A stretch of 64,000 nucleotides of DNA from Streptococcus urinalis 2285-97 (GCF_000188055.2 NZ_AEUZ02000001.1:1998001-2062000); one strand, 5' to 3'. Positions 45,448 to 55,605 are shown, counted from the first letter of the stretch. Program-made: numbers and translations. The notes: generated by a model not told the origin, from the letters alone.

Positions 45448-47158
45448 GTTCGCCTCCCATTGCATGTTTCAATTGATACAATTTTCCTCTTTTGGCTAGT
45501 AATTCTTGATAAGTCCCCATTTCCACCAACTCTCCTTGATCTAAAACCAAAATCATGTCCATTTGGTTTAACCAATGAAGACGGTGCGTTGCAAAAAAGA
45601 CTAATCGATTTTCCATTAATGGAATCATTTTTTCTTTTAATTCCAATTCTGTTTCGATATCTAGATGTGCTGTAGGTTCATCAAGAAGCATAATCTTACG
45701 ATTCTGATCTAAGAAAGCACGCGCTAATGCTATCCGCTGAGCTTGCCCACCACTTAGAGGTCTTGCACCATTCCCGATAATAGTATCTACCCCTTGCGGA
45801 AGCTCTTCAACTAAATCTTCTAGGCCAACCACTTTAATAGCTTTTAAGATGGCGTCATCACTCGCTTCTGGCGTGTAAAAAGCAATGTTATCTTTCAAAC
45901 TCATCTCAAAAACATAAAGAGATTGGGGTATATAAAGAAATTGTTTTCGCCAGTCTTCTTGATTCAATGTCTTAAAACTTTGACCATCAATTTTAACAGT
46001 ACCTTGGCTCAAGGGTGTAAATCCACTAATCATATTAATTAAACTTGACTTCCCTGAACCACTCATACCAATAATTCCAACTTTTTTAAAACCTTTAACA
46101 GAAAAATGAGTATGTTCTAACAAGGTTTTATCTTTGTAAGCCATCGCAACATCATCAAAAACAATTTGACTCTCCTTAGACCAAGTGGCAATTGTTTTTT
46201 TATCTTCGCTTATCACCGTTCTGGTTAATATCTTCTGAATTGCTTGCAAAGCATTCTTACCATCAAGTGTAGCATGATAATCACTTGAAAATTCTCTTAC
46301 AGGTAAAAAATATTCTGGAGATAAAATTAAAACAGTCAATGCTGGAAATAACAGAATATGCTCATTAATCAAACGCAATCCAAGAAATACAGCTACTATT
46401 GCAATTGATAATGTTGTGAAAAAATCAAGTGCAAATGTGGAAAGTATCCCAATTTTTAAGGTACTCATTGTTGATTTACGAAATGACTCACTTGTATTAT
46501 AAATACTTTTGGCATACCTTTTGCTAATACCAAAAAAAGAAAGGGTGTCAATTCCTCTTAGAGAATCCAAAAAGTGATTTGATAAGATTTGAAAGGATTC
46601 ATACTGTTTATCAGCTTTTGATTGTGCTGCCAATCCCAAAACAATCATAAAAATAATAATCAATGGAAAAACCAACAATAAAATCAAACCAGATTCCCAA
46701 TCTAGAAGAAATATAGCTGCCAAAATAATCCATGGCGTAATACTCATATTGATCATTTTTATCAAGATAAGATGAATGTAATTTTCAACAAGTGAGACAC
46801 CATCTAAAGCCATTGTGATGACGTTCCCAGTCCCTTCCTCTTGAACAATTTGTGGACCTAAGTCAAATAATTTTTTCAGCAAGTTTTGCCTTAAGGTTTT
46901 TGACTGACTTGCAGCATAATCATCTAAGCGACTATTTTTGAGATAATTAATACCATGCCTAGCAGTATAACAAACAAGAAAACTAAGAATAGCAAGAAGT
47001 TGTGAAGAAAGTGATTTTCCTTCCCACAACCCAGTAATGGCACCACTCAGTGCCATAGCTTGTCCAATAACAAAGATTGCTTGAAGGAAATCCAATCCAA
47101 CAAGCAATCCTAATACTTTATGAATACCAGACAAGCGTAAAATAGATTTATCTAGCAT
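45440..47158 (-). CDS. cydD: ABC exporter subunit CydD
   Basis: A 572-residue half-transporter with six membrane segments and an ATPase domain with Walker A GMSGSGKSSL (about 365), signature SGGQAQRIALARAF and Walker B IMLLDEPT. It pairs with the next gene as a heterodimer. Start overlaps the cydB stop by one base. Confidence 0.93.
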   Translation of the reverse strand: MLDKSILRLSGIHKVLGLLVGLDFLQAIFVIGQAMALSGAITGLWEGKSLSSQLLAILSFLVCYTARHGINYLKNSRLDDYAASQSKTLRQNLLKKLFDLGPQIVQEEGTGNVITMALDGVSLVENYIHLILIKMINMSITPWIILAAIFLLDWESGLILLLVFPLIIIFMIVLGLAAQSKADKQYESFQILSNHFLDSLRGIDTLSFFGISKRYAKSIYNTSESFRKSTMSTLKIGILSTFALDFFTTLSIAIVAVFLGLRLINEHILLFPALTVLILSPEYFLPVREFSSDYHATLDGKNALQAIQKILTRTVISEDKKTIATWSKESQIVFDDVAMAYKDKTLLEHTHFSVKGFKKVGIIGMSGSGKSSLINMISGFTPLSQGTVKIDGQSFKTLNQEDWRKQFLYIPQSLYVFEMSLKDNIAFYTPEASDDAILKAIKVVGLEDLVEELPQGVDTIIGNGARPLSGGQAQRIALARAFLDQNRKIMLLDEPTAHLDIETELELKEKMIPLMENRLVFFATHRLHWLNQMDMILVLDQGELVEMGTYQELLAKRGKLYQLKHAMGGEHE

Positions 47159-48177
47159 TATTTGTCCCCCGTAACAATAACAGATAATTTGATACGTTTT
47201 CTAAAGATATAATAAGCCCAAGCAGTATACGCTAAGACAAATGGTACTAAAGTAAGCGCAACAATTGACATCACTTTTAAAGTATAAGGTGTTGATGATG
47301 CATTTTTGATTAAAATATCAAATTTATCACTAACAGAACTAATCATAACACGAGGAAATAGGCCTTGGAATAATAGCACAACGACTGCAACTAAACTTAA
47401 ACCACTAGACAAGAAAGCCGTCATCTCAGCACGTTTAAAGACTGAGATTTGAGCTAGCAATGTCAGACCAACAATAACCAATACTAAAAGACTAGTTAGT
47501 AAGAAATGATTTTGGAAGAAATCTGTCTTAAAGATCAACAATAATGCAAAGACAACTAAACCTAAGTAAAGCACCCAGTATAATAGTTGAGCATAATTAC
47601 GAGCTCTGTCTCTAACAGGACCTTCTGTCTTCAAGGTAATGTAATTTAGGCCATGGAGATAAGCTAACAGTAGCATGGCTACGCCACCTACAATTGAAAA
47701 TAAGTTAAAGTAGTCTCCAAAGTGAGCTGACATATTCCCTTGAGCATCAATTGGCATACCTTGTACCAAACTGATAAACATAACACCAAAGAAGAAAGGA
47801 ACAATTGCTGAACCAATTGATAATGTCCAGTTCCAAATGTGTTTTTGGCGAGAAGGCACTTTATGTCTAAATTCAAATGAGACCCCACGAATAATCAAAC
47901 CAAATAAAATCGTTAATAAGATGAGATAGTAACCACTAAAGAGTGATGCATACCAATATGGGAATGAAGCAAACATAGCACCACCTGCTGTTAATAGCCA
48001 TACTTCATTACCATCCCAAACAGGTCCAATTGTTTCAACAATTTGATCTTTTTCGTGTTCACTATGAGCCAGTGTTTGCACCGCCATACCAACACCAAAA
48101 TCAAAACCTTCTAAGAAGAAGAAACCTGAAAAAAGAAGACCGATTAAGAAAAACCAAAGAAATTGTAATCCTGACAT
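47158..48177 (-). CDS. cydB: Cytochrome bd ubiquinol oxidase subunit II
   Basis: A 339-residue membrane protein with eight to nine hydrophobic segments. It has the N-terminal family pattern FFLEGFDFGVGM and VGPVWDGNEVWLL-like IGPVWDGNEVWLLTAGGAMFA. Its start overlaps cydA by one base, giving tight co-translation of the two subunits. Confidence 0.95.
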   Translation of the reverse strand: MSGLQFLWFFLIGLLFSGFFFLEGFDFGVGMAVQTLAHSEHEKDQIVETIGPVWDGNEVWLLTAGGAMFASFPYWYASLFSGYYLILLTILFGLIIRGVSFEFRHKVPSRQKHIWNWTLSIGSAIVPFFFGVMFISLVQGMPIDAQGNMSAHFGDYFNLFSIVGGVAMLLLAYLHGLNYITLKTEGPVRDRARNYAQLLYWVLYLGLVVFALLLIFKTDFFQNHFLLTSLLVLVIVGLTLLAQISVFKRAEMTAFLSSGLSLVAVVVLLFQGLFPRVMISSVSDKFDILIKNASSTPYTLKVMSIVALTLVPFVLAYTAWAYYIFRKRIKLSVIVTGDK

Positions 48178-49604
48178 TAGTAAGCCTCCTTATCAAATGG
48201 ATCTACTGATGAATATCCAAAAAGTTTTAACTCTCTTCCAGCACCATCTGGACCCTTTTTCAATTCACGAATAACTAAACTTACCATCATCAATCCTAAA
48301 CCACTAAAGAGTAGGAAATAAACTGTATTTGACACAAATAATGATGCAACGGATACATTTGGTGAAACACTATCTTTGATTTTAAATAAGCCATAAACTG
48401 TCCAAGGGTAACGTCCTTGTTCAGTAATCACCCAACCAAATGTATTAGCTAAGAATGGTGCAAATGTCGTTAAGCCTAGAATCCATAACATCCATTTTTG
48501 TTTGAATAAAATTGGATTTTTCTTTCTTGAGAAGAATAAACCTAGTACAGAAACACCAAACATAAGAACACCAAATGCAGCCATTAAACGGAAACTGTAA
48601 AAGAGTAAGTTAACCATTGGATAATAGTTATCTTTACCATATTTTTTGACAAGAGCTTTATTTGCTGTTTCCATACCATCAACAGATCCTGATGGTTTAT
48701 CATATGACAAGATACTTAACATATAAGGAATCTTAATTCCAAATACTTGCTCTTTTTTAGCTTCATTTGCCCAGGCTACTACTGTCCAAGCAGCTGGATC
48801 TCCTGAGTCCTCGTAGTCACCTTCCATTGCCGCAAATTTCATAGGTTGTTCATGAAGTAAAGCCTTCATTTGCAAGTCTCCAATTCCTATGACTGAGAGT
48901 GAGCCAAACAATGAAACGATTAAACCAATACGGATAGATTTTTTATAAATACTTTTTGCTGTTTCAGTCAATGATTCAGGTTTAAGTAATTTGAAAGCTG
49001 CCATACCAGCTACAACAATACCACCCATTGTGATGGCACCAGTAATAACATGTCCAAATTCATAGAAAAATTGGAAATTAGTGATCAAAGCTAAGAAATC
49101 AGTCATTTGAGCTCTACCATTTTTAATCACATAACCTACTGGATGTTGCATAAAGCTATTTGCTGTCAAAATCCACATGGCTGACATCAAAGAACCAAAA
49201 ACAACTAACCAAATGAAACTATTGTGTAATTTCTTACCAATTTTTTTATTGTCCCATGTAAACATCCACAAGCCTAAAAATGTTGATTCCATAAAGAAGG
49301 CTAATAAGGCTTCAACGGCAAGTGGTGCCCCAAAAATATCACCAACAAACCTAGAATAATCAGACCAGTTCATCCCAAATTGGAATTCCTGAATAATACC
49401 TGTGACAACTCCGACTGCGAAACTCAAGAGCATGATATTACCCCAGAATTTTGTCATCACTTTATACTCTTCTTTTTTTGTCACCACATAACATGTTTCC
49501 ATGATAGCAACAACTAATGTTGTCCCAATTGTAAATGGTACAAAGAAGAAGTGAAAAATAGTTGTCATCGCAAATTGAAAACGTGCTAAAGCTTCAATTG
49601 TCAT
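48177..49604 (-). CDS. cydA: Cytochrome bd ubiquinol oxidase subunit I
   Basis: A 475-residue haem-binding subunit. RFQFAMTTIFHFFFVPFTIG carries the N-terminal haem ligand His, GRYPW is the family signature (about 395), and the quinol-binding Q loop around residues 250-300 is short, as in Gram-positive bd oxidases. With CydB it reduces O2 to water using a menaquinol-type donor. Streptococci cannot make haem, so function depends on exogenous haem. A GGAGGAG site precedes the ATG; upstream are two palindromes. Confidence 0.95.
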   Translation of the reverse strand: MTIEALARFQFAMTTIFHFFFVPFTIGTTLVVAIMETCYVVTKKEEYKVMTKFWGNIMLLSFAVGVVTGIIQEFQFGMNWSDYSRFVGDIFGAPLAVEALLAFFMESTFLGLWMFTWDNKKIGKKLHNSFIWLVVFGSLMSAMWILTANSFMQHPVGYVIKNGRAQMTDFLALITNFQFFYEFGHVITGAITMGGIVVAGMAAFKLLKPESLTETAKSIYKKSIRIGLIVSLFGSLSVIGIGDLQMKALLHEQPMKFAAMEGDYEDSGDPAAWTVVAWANEAKKEQVFGIKIPYMLSILSYDKPSGSVDGMETANKALVKKYGKDNYYPMVNLLFYSFRLMAAFGVLMFGVSVLGLFFSRKKNPILFKQKWMLWILGLTTFAPFLANTFGWVITEQGRYPWTVYGLFKIKDSVSPNVSVASLFVSNTVYFLLFSGLGLMMVSLVIRELKKGPDGAGRELKLFGYSSVDPFDKEAY

Positions 49605-49649
49605 AAAACTCCTCCTTTTCTTTCCCCTCTAAGAAAGAAAAAATAACTA

Positions 49650-49694
49650 TGAATTGCAAGCAATTCAGTTTAATATTATTGCAACATAATATTA
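49650..49694. promoter_or_regulatory. Two palindromes upstream of cydA
   Basis: A perfect 18 bp palindrome TGAATTGCAAGCAATTCA (49650-49667) and an inverted repeat TAATATTA-8-TAATATTA (49671-49694) lie 46-90 bp before cydA. They do not match Rex, CcpA or FNR consensus. Probable operator or promoter structure of the cyd operon. Confidence 0.55.
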
Positions 49695-49725
49695 TTAATA
49701 CCTAAAACATCTGCTACAGTTTTTC

Positions 49726-50934
49726 TTAATGATATAAATCAAAACGACCTTTAGCAAGTAATTCTTTCAAACCACCCATATCAACCAATGATTTGTTCAT
49801 GATTGTTTTTTTCATAAATGAAGCTGGATAGCCTTTTAAAGAAGATTTTCCAACAACACCAAAACCATGAGTATTTCCAACTGATGCTACTGTTCCTGCT
49901 GCTTTATAGCTAAATTCTTCCGTAGCTTCACCTTTTAATTGATGTGCTAAGTTCTTACCAACATGTGCACCCATTCGTGTTGCAATTTGCGCAGTTGTTG
50001 GGAATGGACGATCTGTTTCTGGATCCATGAAGGCTGAAACATCACCAATGATATAAACATTTTCATAATTTGGATCACGTAAATCAGATTTGACAACAAC
50101 ACGTCCACGACGTTGATCAAAACCAGATTCATTCATAACTGGGCTACCACTAACACCAGTTGTCCAAACAATTGTCGCTGCAGAAATAGATTGATAATTA
50201 GTATCCTCAGGACTTGTGGCATAAACCACTTCACCTGGTTTAATTTCTTTGATCATTGAGCCTAACATCAAGTTAACACCTAATTTTTTGATTAAATCAA
50301 CACCATAGTTGGCTAATTGATCGTCAAACATTGGTAAGATACGAGTTGCTGCTTCAACACAGATAACTTCAATGTCTTCGGCTTTAACACCAGCAATTTC
50401 AGCATAACGTTCTCTCTCATCAAGAAAGGCACCAGCTAGTTCAATACCAGTGAAACCTGCACCACAGATAAGAAGACGAAGATAATTTTTATCTTTTGTC
50501 TCTTTATATTTTTTCATCATATCAATGATATGATTGTGAATATTTTCAGCAGTATCAATATCCACCATTTGAAGTGCATTTTCTTTAGCACCTGGAATAC
50601 CAAATGTTTCTGAACAAAAACCAAGTGACACAACAACATAATCATAATTTAAAACACCATGATTTTTTACTGTAACAGTTTGTTGTTTTGGATCGACTTT
50701 AACCACTTCATCTTGTAAAAAAGTCACTTTATCTTTGTTGATAACATCAGCAATTGGAAAAGTAATCTTATCTTTAGGTTGTGAGCCAGATGCAACCTCA
50801 TGTAATTCAGTTGCTTCATAATGATAGTCATTACGATCTACTAAAGTAATGTGAAAATCACCTGATTGTTTTTGCAATTGACGAACAGTTTTTAACCCTG
50901 CGTATCCTGCACCTAATACTAAAACTTCTTGCAT
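49726..50934 (-). CDS. ndh: Type II NADH dehydrogenase
   Basis: A 402-residue peripheral membrane flavoprotein with two dinucleotide-binding folds: VLVLGAGYAGLKTV (3-16, FAD) and LLICGAGFTGIELAGAF (about 160, NADH), and the C-terminal VYIIGDVSAF FAD segment. It passes electrons from NADH to the quinone without proton pumping. The ATG at 50934 (MQEVLVLG) fits the family; the ATG 9 bp earlier is too close to the GGAG site. It lies 17 bp after menA. Confidence 0.92.
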   Translation of the reverse strand: MQEVLVLGAGYAGLKTVRQLQKQSGDFHITLVDRNDYHYEATELHEVASGSQPKDKITFPIADVINKDKVTFLQDEVVKVDPKQQTVTVKNHGVLNYDYVVVSLGFCSETFGIPGAKENALQMVDIDTAENIHNHIIDMMKKYKETKDKNYLRLLICGAGFTGIELAGAFLDERERYAEIAGVKAEDIEVICVEAATRILPMFDDQLANYGVDLIKKLGVNLMLGSMIKEIKPGEVVYATSPEDTNYQSISAATIVWTTGVSGSPVMNESGFDQRRGRVVVKSDLRDPNYENVYIIGDVSAFMDPETDRPFPTTAQIATRMGAHVGKNLAHQLKGEATEEFSYKAAGTVASVGNTHGFGVVGKSSLKGYPASFMKKTIMNKSLVDMGGLKELLAKGRFDLYH

Positions 50935-50950
50935 GTTAAACATGTCTCCT

Positions 50951-51850
50951 TTAAAAAATAATTCCAATAAAATACGTTAATGCCTGCACAAAAGAGCCTA
51001 AGGCTAAAATACGTACTGCACAACTAAATGTTTCTCTTTTTACTTGTTTGTCTATCAACATTTTTGTTTGTTTGACAACAAAAGGTATTAACAAGAAGCT
51101 TGCTAAAATGGTAATTGGTGCCAAATGAAAATAATACTCAAGAAAAATAGAAACAAATGCAATTATATTTGCTATTACAAAAATTCCTAAACTTGTCTTC
51201 GTTCCAAGATAATGAACAATAGTGTAACGATGATTTTTCTCATCTTCTTCTTTATCACATAAGTTATTGGCAAGCATCAGATTAGCAATCCACACTGTAT
51301 TAGGTAAGGCAATTAACAATACTCTCACTAAACTTGGCAAATCCCAAGTAAAAACGTTATTAGTGTTAATATAAACACAAATCAGCGTTATCATAAATCC
51401 CATAGTAAAGCCTGAGAAAAACTCTCCTAATGGTAAACTTGAAAGTGGCTTTGGCCCAAATGAGTATAAAATACCTACTGCGAAACAAAATACTCCCATT
51501 ATTAGCAAAGGAAACCCAACAAAGTAGCATAGTATTAAGCCTAATACTCCAGCTAAAATAAGCATACTATACATTAAAATTGATACCATTTTAAGTGAAA
51601 GGTTTTCACGGCCAATAATATTAGTATTTTCTTGATAATCTGAGTCAACAGCTTTATGATAATCATTGTAATTATCCCAGATGTCAACAAACATATTAAA
51701 CAAAAACATTGCAACAAAGAATAAAAGTAGAAAAATAACATGAATGGAATGATAGTAATAGTAACTATAACAAATTCCAATAAGAAATGGTAAGACACTA
51801 GCTGTTTTAGCTTTCATCTCTACCAATTCTAGAAAAATAGGAAGTGTCAT
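50951..51850 (-). CDS. menA: 1,4-dihydroxy-2-naphthoate prenyltransferase (MenA/UbiA family)
   Basis: A 299-residue membrane prenyltransferase with eight to nine hydrophobic segments and the Asp-rich motif NMFVDIWDNYNDYHKA (about 60-75), plus the second motif LANNLCDKEEDEKNHRYT. It attaches the prenyl chain to DHNA. No other men genes are in the window, in line with group B streptococcus-like use of exogenous DHNA. Start at 51850 is chosen for GAGG upstream. Confidence 0.88.
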   Translation of the reverse strand: MTLPIFLELVEMKAKTASVLPFLIGICYSYYYYHSIHVIFLLLFFVAMFLFNMFVDIWDNYNDYHKAVDSDYQENTNIIGRENLSLKMVSILMYSMLILAGVLGLILCYFVGFPLLIMGVFCFAVGILYSFGPKPLSSLPLGEFFSGFTMGFMITLICVYINTNNVFTWDLPSLVRVLLIALPNTVWIANLMLANNLCDKEEDEKNHRYTIVHYLGTKTSLGIFVIANIIAFVSIFLEYYFHLAPITILASFLLIPFVVKQTKMLIDKQVKRETFSCAVRILALGSFVQALTYFIGIIF

Positions 51851-52003
51851 CCTATACCTCATTTTCTAAAATATCCTTAACATTACTATTATAGTGCAAA
51901 GTAATCAAGAATTAAAATATTTGGATTAAAAAAATCACAAAAGGTCTATTCATTGCAATAATACTATATAGTGCTAAAATAGAAGCAGAAAGTGGGTAAG
52001 CAA

Positions 52004-52633
52004 ATGAAAATAGTTGTTATAGGAGCAAATGGTCGATCCGGATCACTTATTGTTGAAGAGCTTGTATCAAGAGGATTTGATGTAACCGCATCAGTTAGAA
52101 GAGAAAATCAAACAAAAGCTCAGAAGTCACTCGTTAAAGATCTTTACGATCTAACAAAAGAAGACCTAGCAGAATTTGATGTTATTGTTGATGCTTTCGG
52201 AACAGGCAATCAAGCTTCACCTGAATCGCATAAAACATCTCTTGCACATCTCATTCATTTAGTAACTGGAAGTGATAAGCGTCTCATTATTGTAGGTGGT
52301 GCTTCAAGTTTATATATGGACAAAGAACACAAACTACAATTGTTTGATACACCCGATTTTCCAGAAGCATATAAACCCAATGCATTAGCCATGAAAGAAG
52401 CTTTAGAGGATTTACGTCAACACAACGAAATTAACTGGACTTACATTAGTCCAGCTGCAGAATTTAGTTATGATGCGCCAAAAACTGGCAATTATATTTT
52501 AGCTGGTGAAGAATTTAGAACAAATGACAAAGGTGTTAGCGAAATTTCTTATGCTGACTATGCTATCGCTTTTGCTGATGAAATTGAATCAGGTAAGCAT
52601 TACCAAGAACGGATCTCTGTTCTTGGTAAATAA
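52004..52633 (+). CDS. NAD(P)-binding oxidoreductase (SDR-like, YwnB type)
   Basis: A 209-residue atypical short-chain dehydrogenase-like protein with the Rossmann motif KIVVIGANGRSGSLIVEEL (residues 2-20) and TYISPAAEF in the substrate region. A YxxxK catalytic pair is not obvious. It is annotated in many firmicutes as NAD(P)H-binding or epimerase-like. A GTG four codons upstream is the alternative start. It is divergent from menA, so the two promoters share 150 bp. Confidence 0.8.
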   Translation: MKIVVIGANGRSGSLIVEELVSRGFDVTASVRRENQTKAQKSLVKDLYDLTKEDLAEFDVIVDAFGTGNQASPESHKTSLAHLIHLVTGSDKRLIIVGGASSLYMDKEHKLQLFDTPDFPEAYKPNALAMKEALEDLRQHNEINWTYISPAAEFSYDAPKTGNYILAGEEFRTNDKGVSEISYADYAIAFADEIESGKHYQERISVLGK

Positions 52634-52642
52634 TCAATTCAC

Positions 52643-52674
52643 AAAAAAGACAAGACTTAAATCTTGTCTTTTTT
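52643..52674 (+). terminator. Bidirectional terminator
   Basis: Stem AAAAAAGACAAGA/TCTTGTCTTTTTT between the convergent reductase and acetyltransferase genes. Confidence 0.85.
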
Positions 52675-52680
52675 GATATC

Positions 52681-53373
52681 CTACAAGTCTTGTAGCGACT
52701 TTTTTTGCTTCCCATTTTCATCAAAATTACTATCATCAAGCCATTTAATAAATCGTTCTTTTTGATTTGGCCATTCCTTATCCAAAATAGAGAACCAATC
52801 GGTGTCCCTATTTCTATTTTTATAAACTAAAGCTTGTCTGAATGTTCCTTCATAACTAAAGCCTAAACGTTTTGCAGCATTTTTAGAAGCTTGATTCAAA
52901 CTATCACACTTCCATTCATAACGGCGGTATTTTAAGTTTTCAAACACGTACTGCATCACTAAAAATTGGGCTTCAGTTGCCATTTTACTAGCTTGCAATT
53001 GAGGAGAATAAAATACCCAACCCATCTCAACAACTCTAAAATTTGGATCAATACGCATTAGTGAAAAACTACCCACTATTTGCTGAGACTGGTTATCAAT
53101 AATAACCAAGAAATAAGAATCCTGTGATGTTAACATATAGTTGAAATGTCCCTGAAAAGCTTCTTTACTTTTAAATGGCTCAAATGACATATAAGTAAAA
53201 CTCTGCTCTGGAGTTGATTGCCCAAAAAGGTCAAACAAGCCATTCAAATGATAAGATTTCACCTTTTCAACCGTTACAGTTTTTCCCTTTATTGAATCAA
53301 ATTGAGGAACTTGACCTTTTTGAAAATGATTTATAGGCTGTCCAATTGGTTGACCAAATTGATTATATGCCAT
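52681..53373 (-). CDS. GNAT family N-acetyltransferase (RimJ/RimL-like)
   Basis: A 230-residue cytosolic acetyltransferase. The acetyl-CoA region lies around FLVIIDNQSQQIVGSFSLMRID and EMGWVFYSPQLQASKMATEAQ; the C-terminal YEWKCDSLNQASKNAAKRLGFSYEG is the typical RimJ-like ending (given by its ends). The N-terminal 50 residues (NQFGQPIGQP) are a common extension in this subfamily. Substrate unknown. Monocistronic, between two terminators. Confidence 0.85.
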   Translation of the reverse strand: MAYNQFGQPIGQPINHFQKGQVPQFDSIKGKTVTVEKVKSYHLNGLFDLFGQSTPEQSFTYMSFEPFKSKEAFQGHFNYMLTSQDSYFLVIIDNQSQQIVGSFSLMRIDPNFRVVEMGWVFYSPQLQASKMATEAQFLVMQYVFENLKYRRYEWKCDSLNQASKNAAKRLGFSYEGTFRQALVYKNRNRDTDWFSILDKEWPNQKERFIKWLDDSNFDENGKQKKSLQDL

Positions 53374-53410
53374 AAGATAAACTCCTTTTTCCTAGTACTG
53401 ATATCAAAAT

Positions 53411-54268
53411 TCACTTTTGAGAGTTCTGATATTGTTTGGGACTAACGCCATATCTTGCTTTAAACAACGATGAAAAATGACTAGATTGTGAAAAACCAAC
53501 AGCCTGTGCTATTTCTGCAATGCTCAATTTTTGCTGATATAATAAAGTTTTTGATTTTTCTAAACGGTAGTGATTAATATACTGATGTGGTGTTACCTCA
53601 AAAATTGCCTTAAATTGCCTTTGACACATTGAGATACTAACATGAGCACTTTTGGCTATATCCGATAAACTGATTGATTCATAATAATGCTCTGCAATGT
53701 AATGTAACATACTTTCCATTATCAAATTTTCTGGCAACGATTCTTTGTCAATATTATCAATCGTAAAGAGATGATAACATAAGTTTGCTATTAGTAGCTG
53801 AATGTGAAAATAATCGATAGCTTTCTTAGGTGGGACAGACATTTGAAGCTTTTTTAAAAAATCTATCACAATACTGTCATTTCTTGAAAATCTATCAAAG
53901 TAGATTATTTTTTTTGACAGATCTTGTGCAAGCTCTTCTATCAAAGTTCTAAAATGAGAAAACTCAGAGCTAATCAGACCTCCTAAAAATAAAAATGAGA
54001 TATAATGTGTTTTATCATTTGATGAGATGAGGTGAATAATATTTTTATTGATAAAAACAGCTTGTCCCGATTTTACAGTAAGTTCCTGATTCAAGGTTTT
54101 GACTACAATATTACCACTTATAACATAAATTAATTGAAATTCTTCATGCCAGTGCATGAGACCAAAAGACTCTGATTTAGGGTACATTTTACCATTTTTA
54201 ACTTCTAAACTAAGAAATGGAAATTCATTATTTAACTGTTTTTGGTAAATTATTTGTTTACTTTTCAT
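53411..54268 (-). CDS. AraC family transcriptional regulator with cupin sensor
   Basis: A protein of about 285 residues with an N-terminal cupin domain (FGLMHWHEEFQLIYVISG, about 38-55) and a C-terminal double HTH (ISLSDIAKSAHVSISMCQRQFK and LSIAEIAQAVGFSQSSHFSSLFK). A start 12 bp upstream is possible. It is divergent from an MFS transporter gene (87 bp gap), which is its most likely target. The effector is unknown. Confidence 0.87.
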   Translation of the reverse strand: MKSKQIIYQKQLNNEFPFLSLEVKNGKMYPKSESFGLMHWHEEFQLIYVISGNIVVKTLNQELTVKSGQAVFINKNIIHLISSNDKTHYISFLFLGGLISSEFSHFRTLIEELAQDLSKKIIYFDRFSRNDSIVIDFLKKLQMSVPPKKAIDYFHIQLLIANLCYHLFTIDNIDKESLPENLIMESMLHYIAEHYYESISLSDIAKSAHVSISMCQRQFKAIFEVTPHQYINHYRLEKSKTLLYQQKLSIAEIAQAVGFSQSSHFSSLFKARYGVSPKQYQNSQK

Positions 54269-54355
54269 AAAATTGACCATATTTTGCTATAAATTGACTG
54301 TTTTAAGCTATTATTTCCTTTTATTTTACCATATTATGATATTAAAGGAGCAACT

Positions 54356-55501
54356 ATGAAAAATAAAAATATCTACCTCTTATCCCTTGGACATCTTTGT
54401 GCTGATTTGAATCAAGGAGCACTCTCAGCTTTATTACCCTTTATCGTTTCAGCTTATTTCTTTTCTTATGCAAAAGCATCTTCACTTGTTTTATTTGCCA
54501 ATCTCATTGGTTCTATGGTTCAACCAGTGATTGGCCATATATCAGATAAGAAAGATTACCCTTGGATAATGCCATTAGGTTTATTATTAGCAGGTGCTGG
54601 GATGGCACTAACAGGATTTAGTGCTAGTTTCTCACTACTTGCTATAGGGGTCTTAATAAGTGGACTAGGTATAGCGATGTTTCATCCGCAAGCTGCCAAA
54701 ACTGTAAATACTTTAGCTTCACAAAACCAAAAAGGTAGTAGCTTATCTCTATTTTCTTTTGGAGGTAATATCGGTTTTTCTTTAGGTCCTTTATATACAA
54801 CTATAATTATCTCAACATTTGGATTAAAAGGAAGTATCTGGTTTTTTGCACCACAACTTCTTTTTAGCATTTCTTACAAACAATTTAAAACCCAACCTAA
54901 ATTAGACACAGTTTTACAAAAAACAAAGTATAAGGACAATTGGAAGCAATTTGCTAAACTCTGCATTCTAATTTTCTCAAGATCTATTGTTTTATATGGT
55001 GTTAACACCTTTTTAGCACTATACTTTATTAACCACTTTGGTTTATCTAAGGCCAATGCAAGTATTCTTTTAAGTTTATTCTTTGCATTTTCAGCTTTAT
55101 CTACTTTATTTGGTGGCCATTTAGCTGATAAACATGGTCAACCAAAAATCATTACATTTTCTTTCCTATTACTTTCAGTAAGTTTCCTACTTTTTTCAAT
55201 AACAAGCCATTTAGTATTTGCCAAACTTATTCTTATTCCTTTAGCTATTGGCTTATCTTTATCTTACAGTCCAATGGTTTCTTTAGGACAGGCTTACCTA
55301 CCTAATCATGTAGGTTTAGCTTCAGGTGTAACGTTAGGGTTAGCAGTCAGTATTGGTGGTTTATTTGCTCCCATTTTAGGTTTAGTAGGAGATCATTTTG
55401 GATTAAGTACCACCATTAAAATCATTGCTCTAATCACATTGATCCCTGCCCTATTTAGTTTCTTTCTTGAAAAGAAAAGTAACTTTTCTAAACATAATTA
55501 A
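54356..55501 (+). CDS. MFS transporter (fosmidomycin-resistance FSR family)
   Basis: A 381-residue protein with 11-12 membrane segments. The N-terminal LSLGHLCADLNQGALSALLP and the loop GIAMFHPQAAKTVN are characteristic of the FSR efflux group, as is QPVIGHISDK in loop 2-3. Probably a drug or metabolite exporter. It is divergent from the AraC regulator. GGAGCAAC precedes the ATG. Confidence 0.87.
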   Translation: MKNKNIYLLSLGHLCADLNQGALSALLPFIVSAYFFSYAKASSLVLFANLIGSMVQPVIGHISDKKDYPWIMPLGLLLAGAGMALTGFSASFSLLAIGVLISGLGIAMFHPQAAKTVNTLASQNQKGSSLSLFSFGGNIGFSLGPLYTTIIISTFGLKGSIWFFAPQLLFSISYKQFKTQPKLDTVLQKTKYKDNWKQFAKLCILIFSRSIVLYGVNTFLALYFINHFGLSKANASILLSLFFAFSALSTLFGGHLADKHGQPKIITFSFLLLSVSFLLFSITSHLVFAKLILIPLAIGLSLSYSPMVSLGQAYLPNHVGLASGVTLGLAVSIGGLFAPILGLVGDHFGLSTTIKIIALITLIPALFSFFLEKKSNFSKHN

Positions 55502-55574
55502 TAATAGCTATACAATAAAAAATGATCTAGTTAGACATAATCATGGGCTCATATGTTACTATTTCGTTTGATAT

Positions 55575-55605
55575 AAAAAGTAAAGAGATATACTCTTTAC
55601 TTTTT
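55575..55605 (-). terminator. Bidirectional terminator between MFS genes
   Basis: Stem AAAAAGTAAAGAG/CTCTTTACTTTTT between two convergent genes. Confidence 0.85.
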
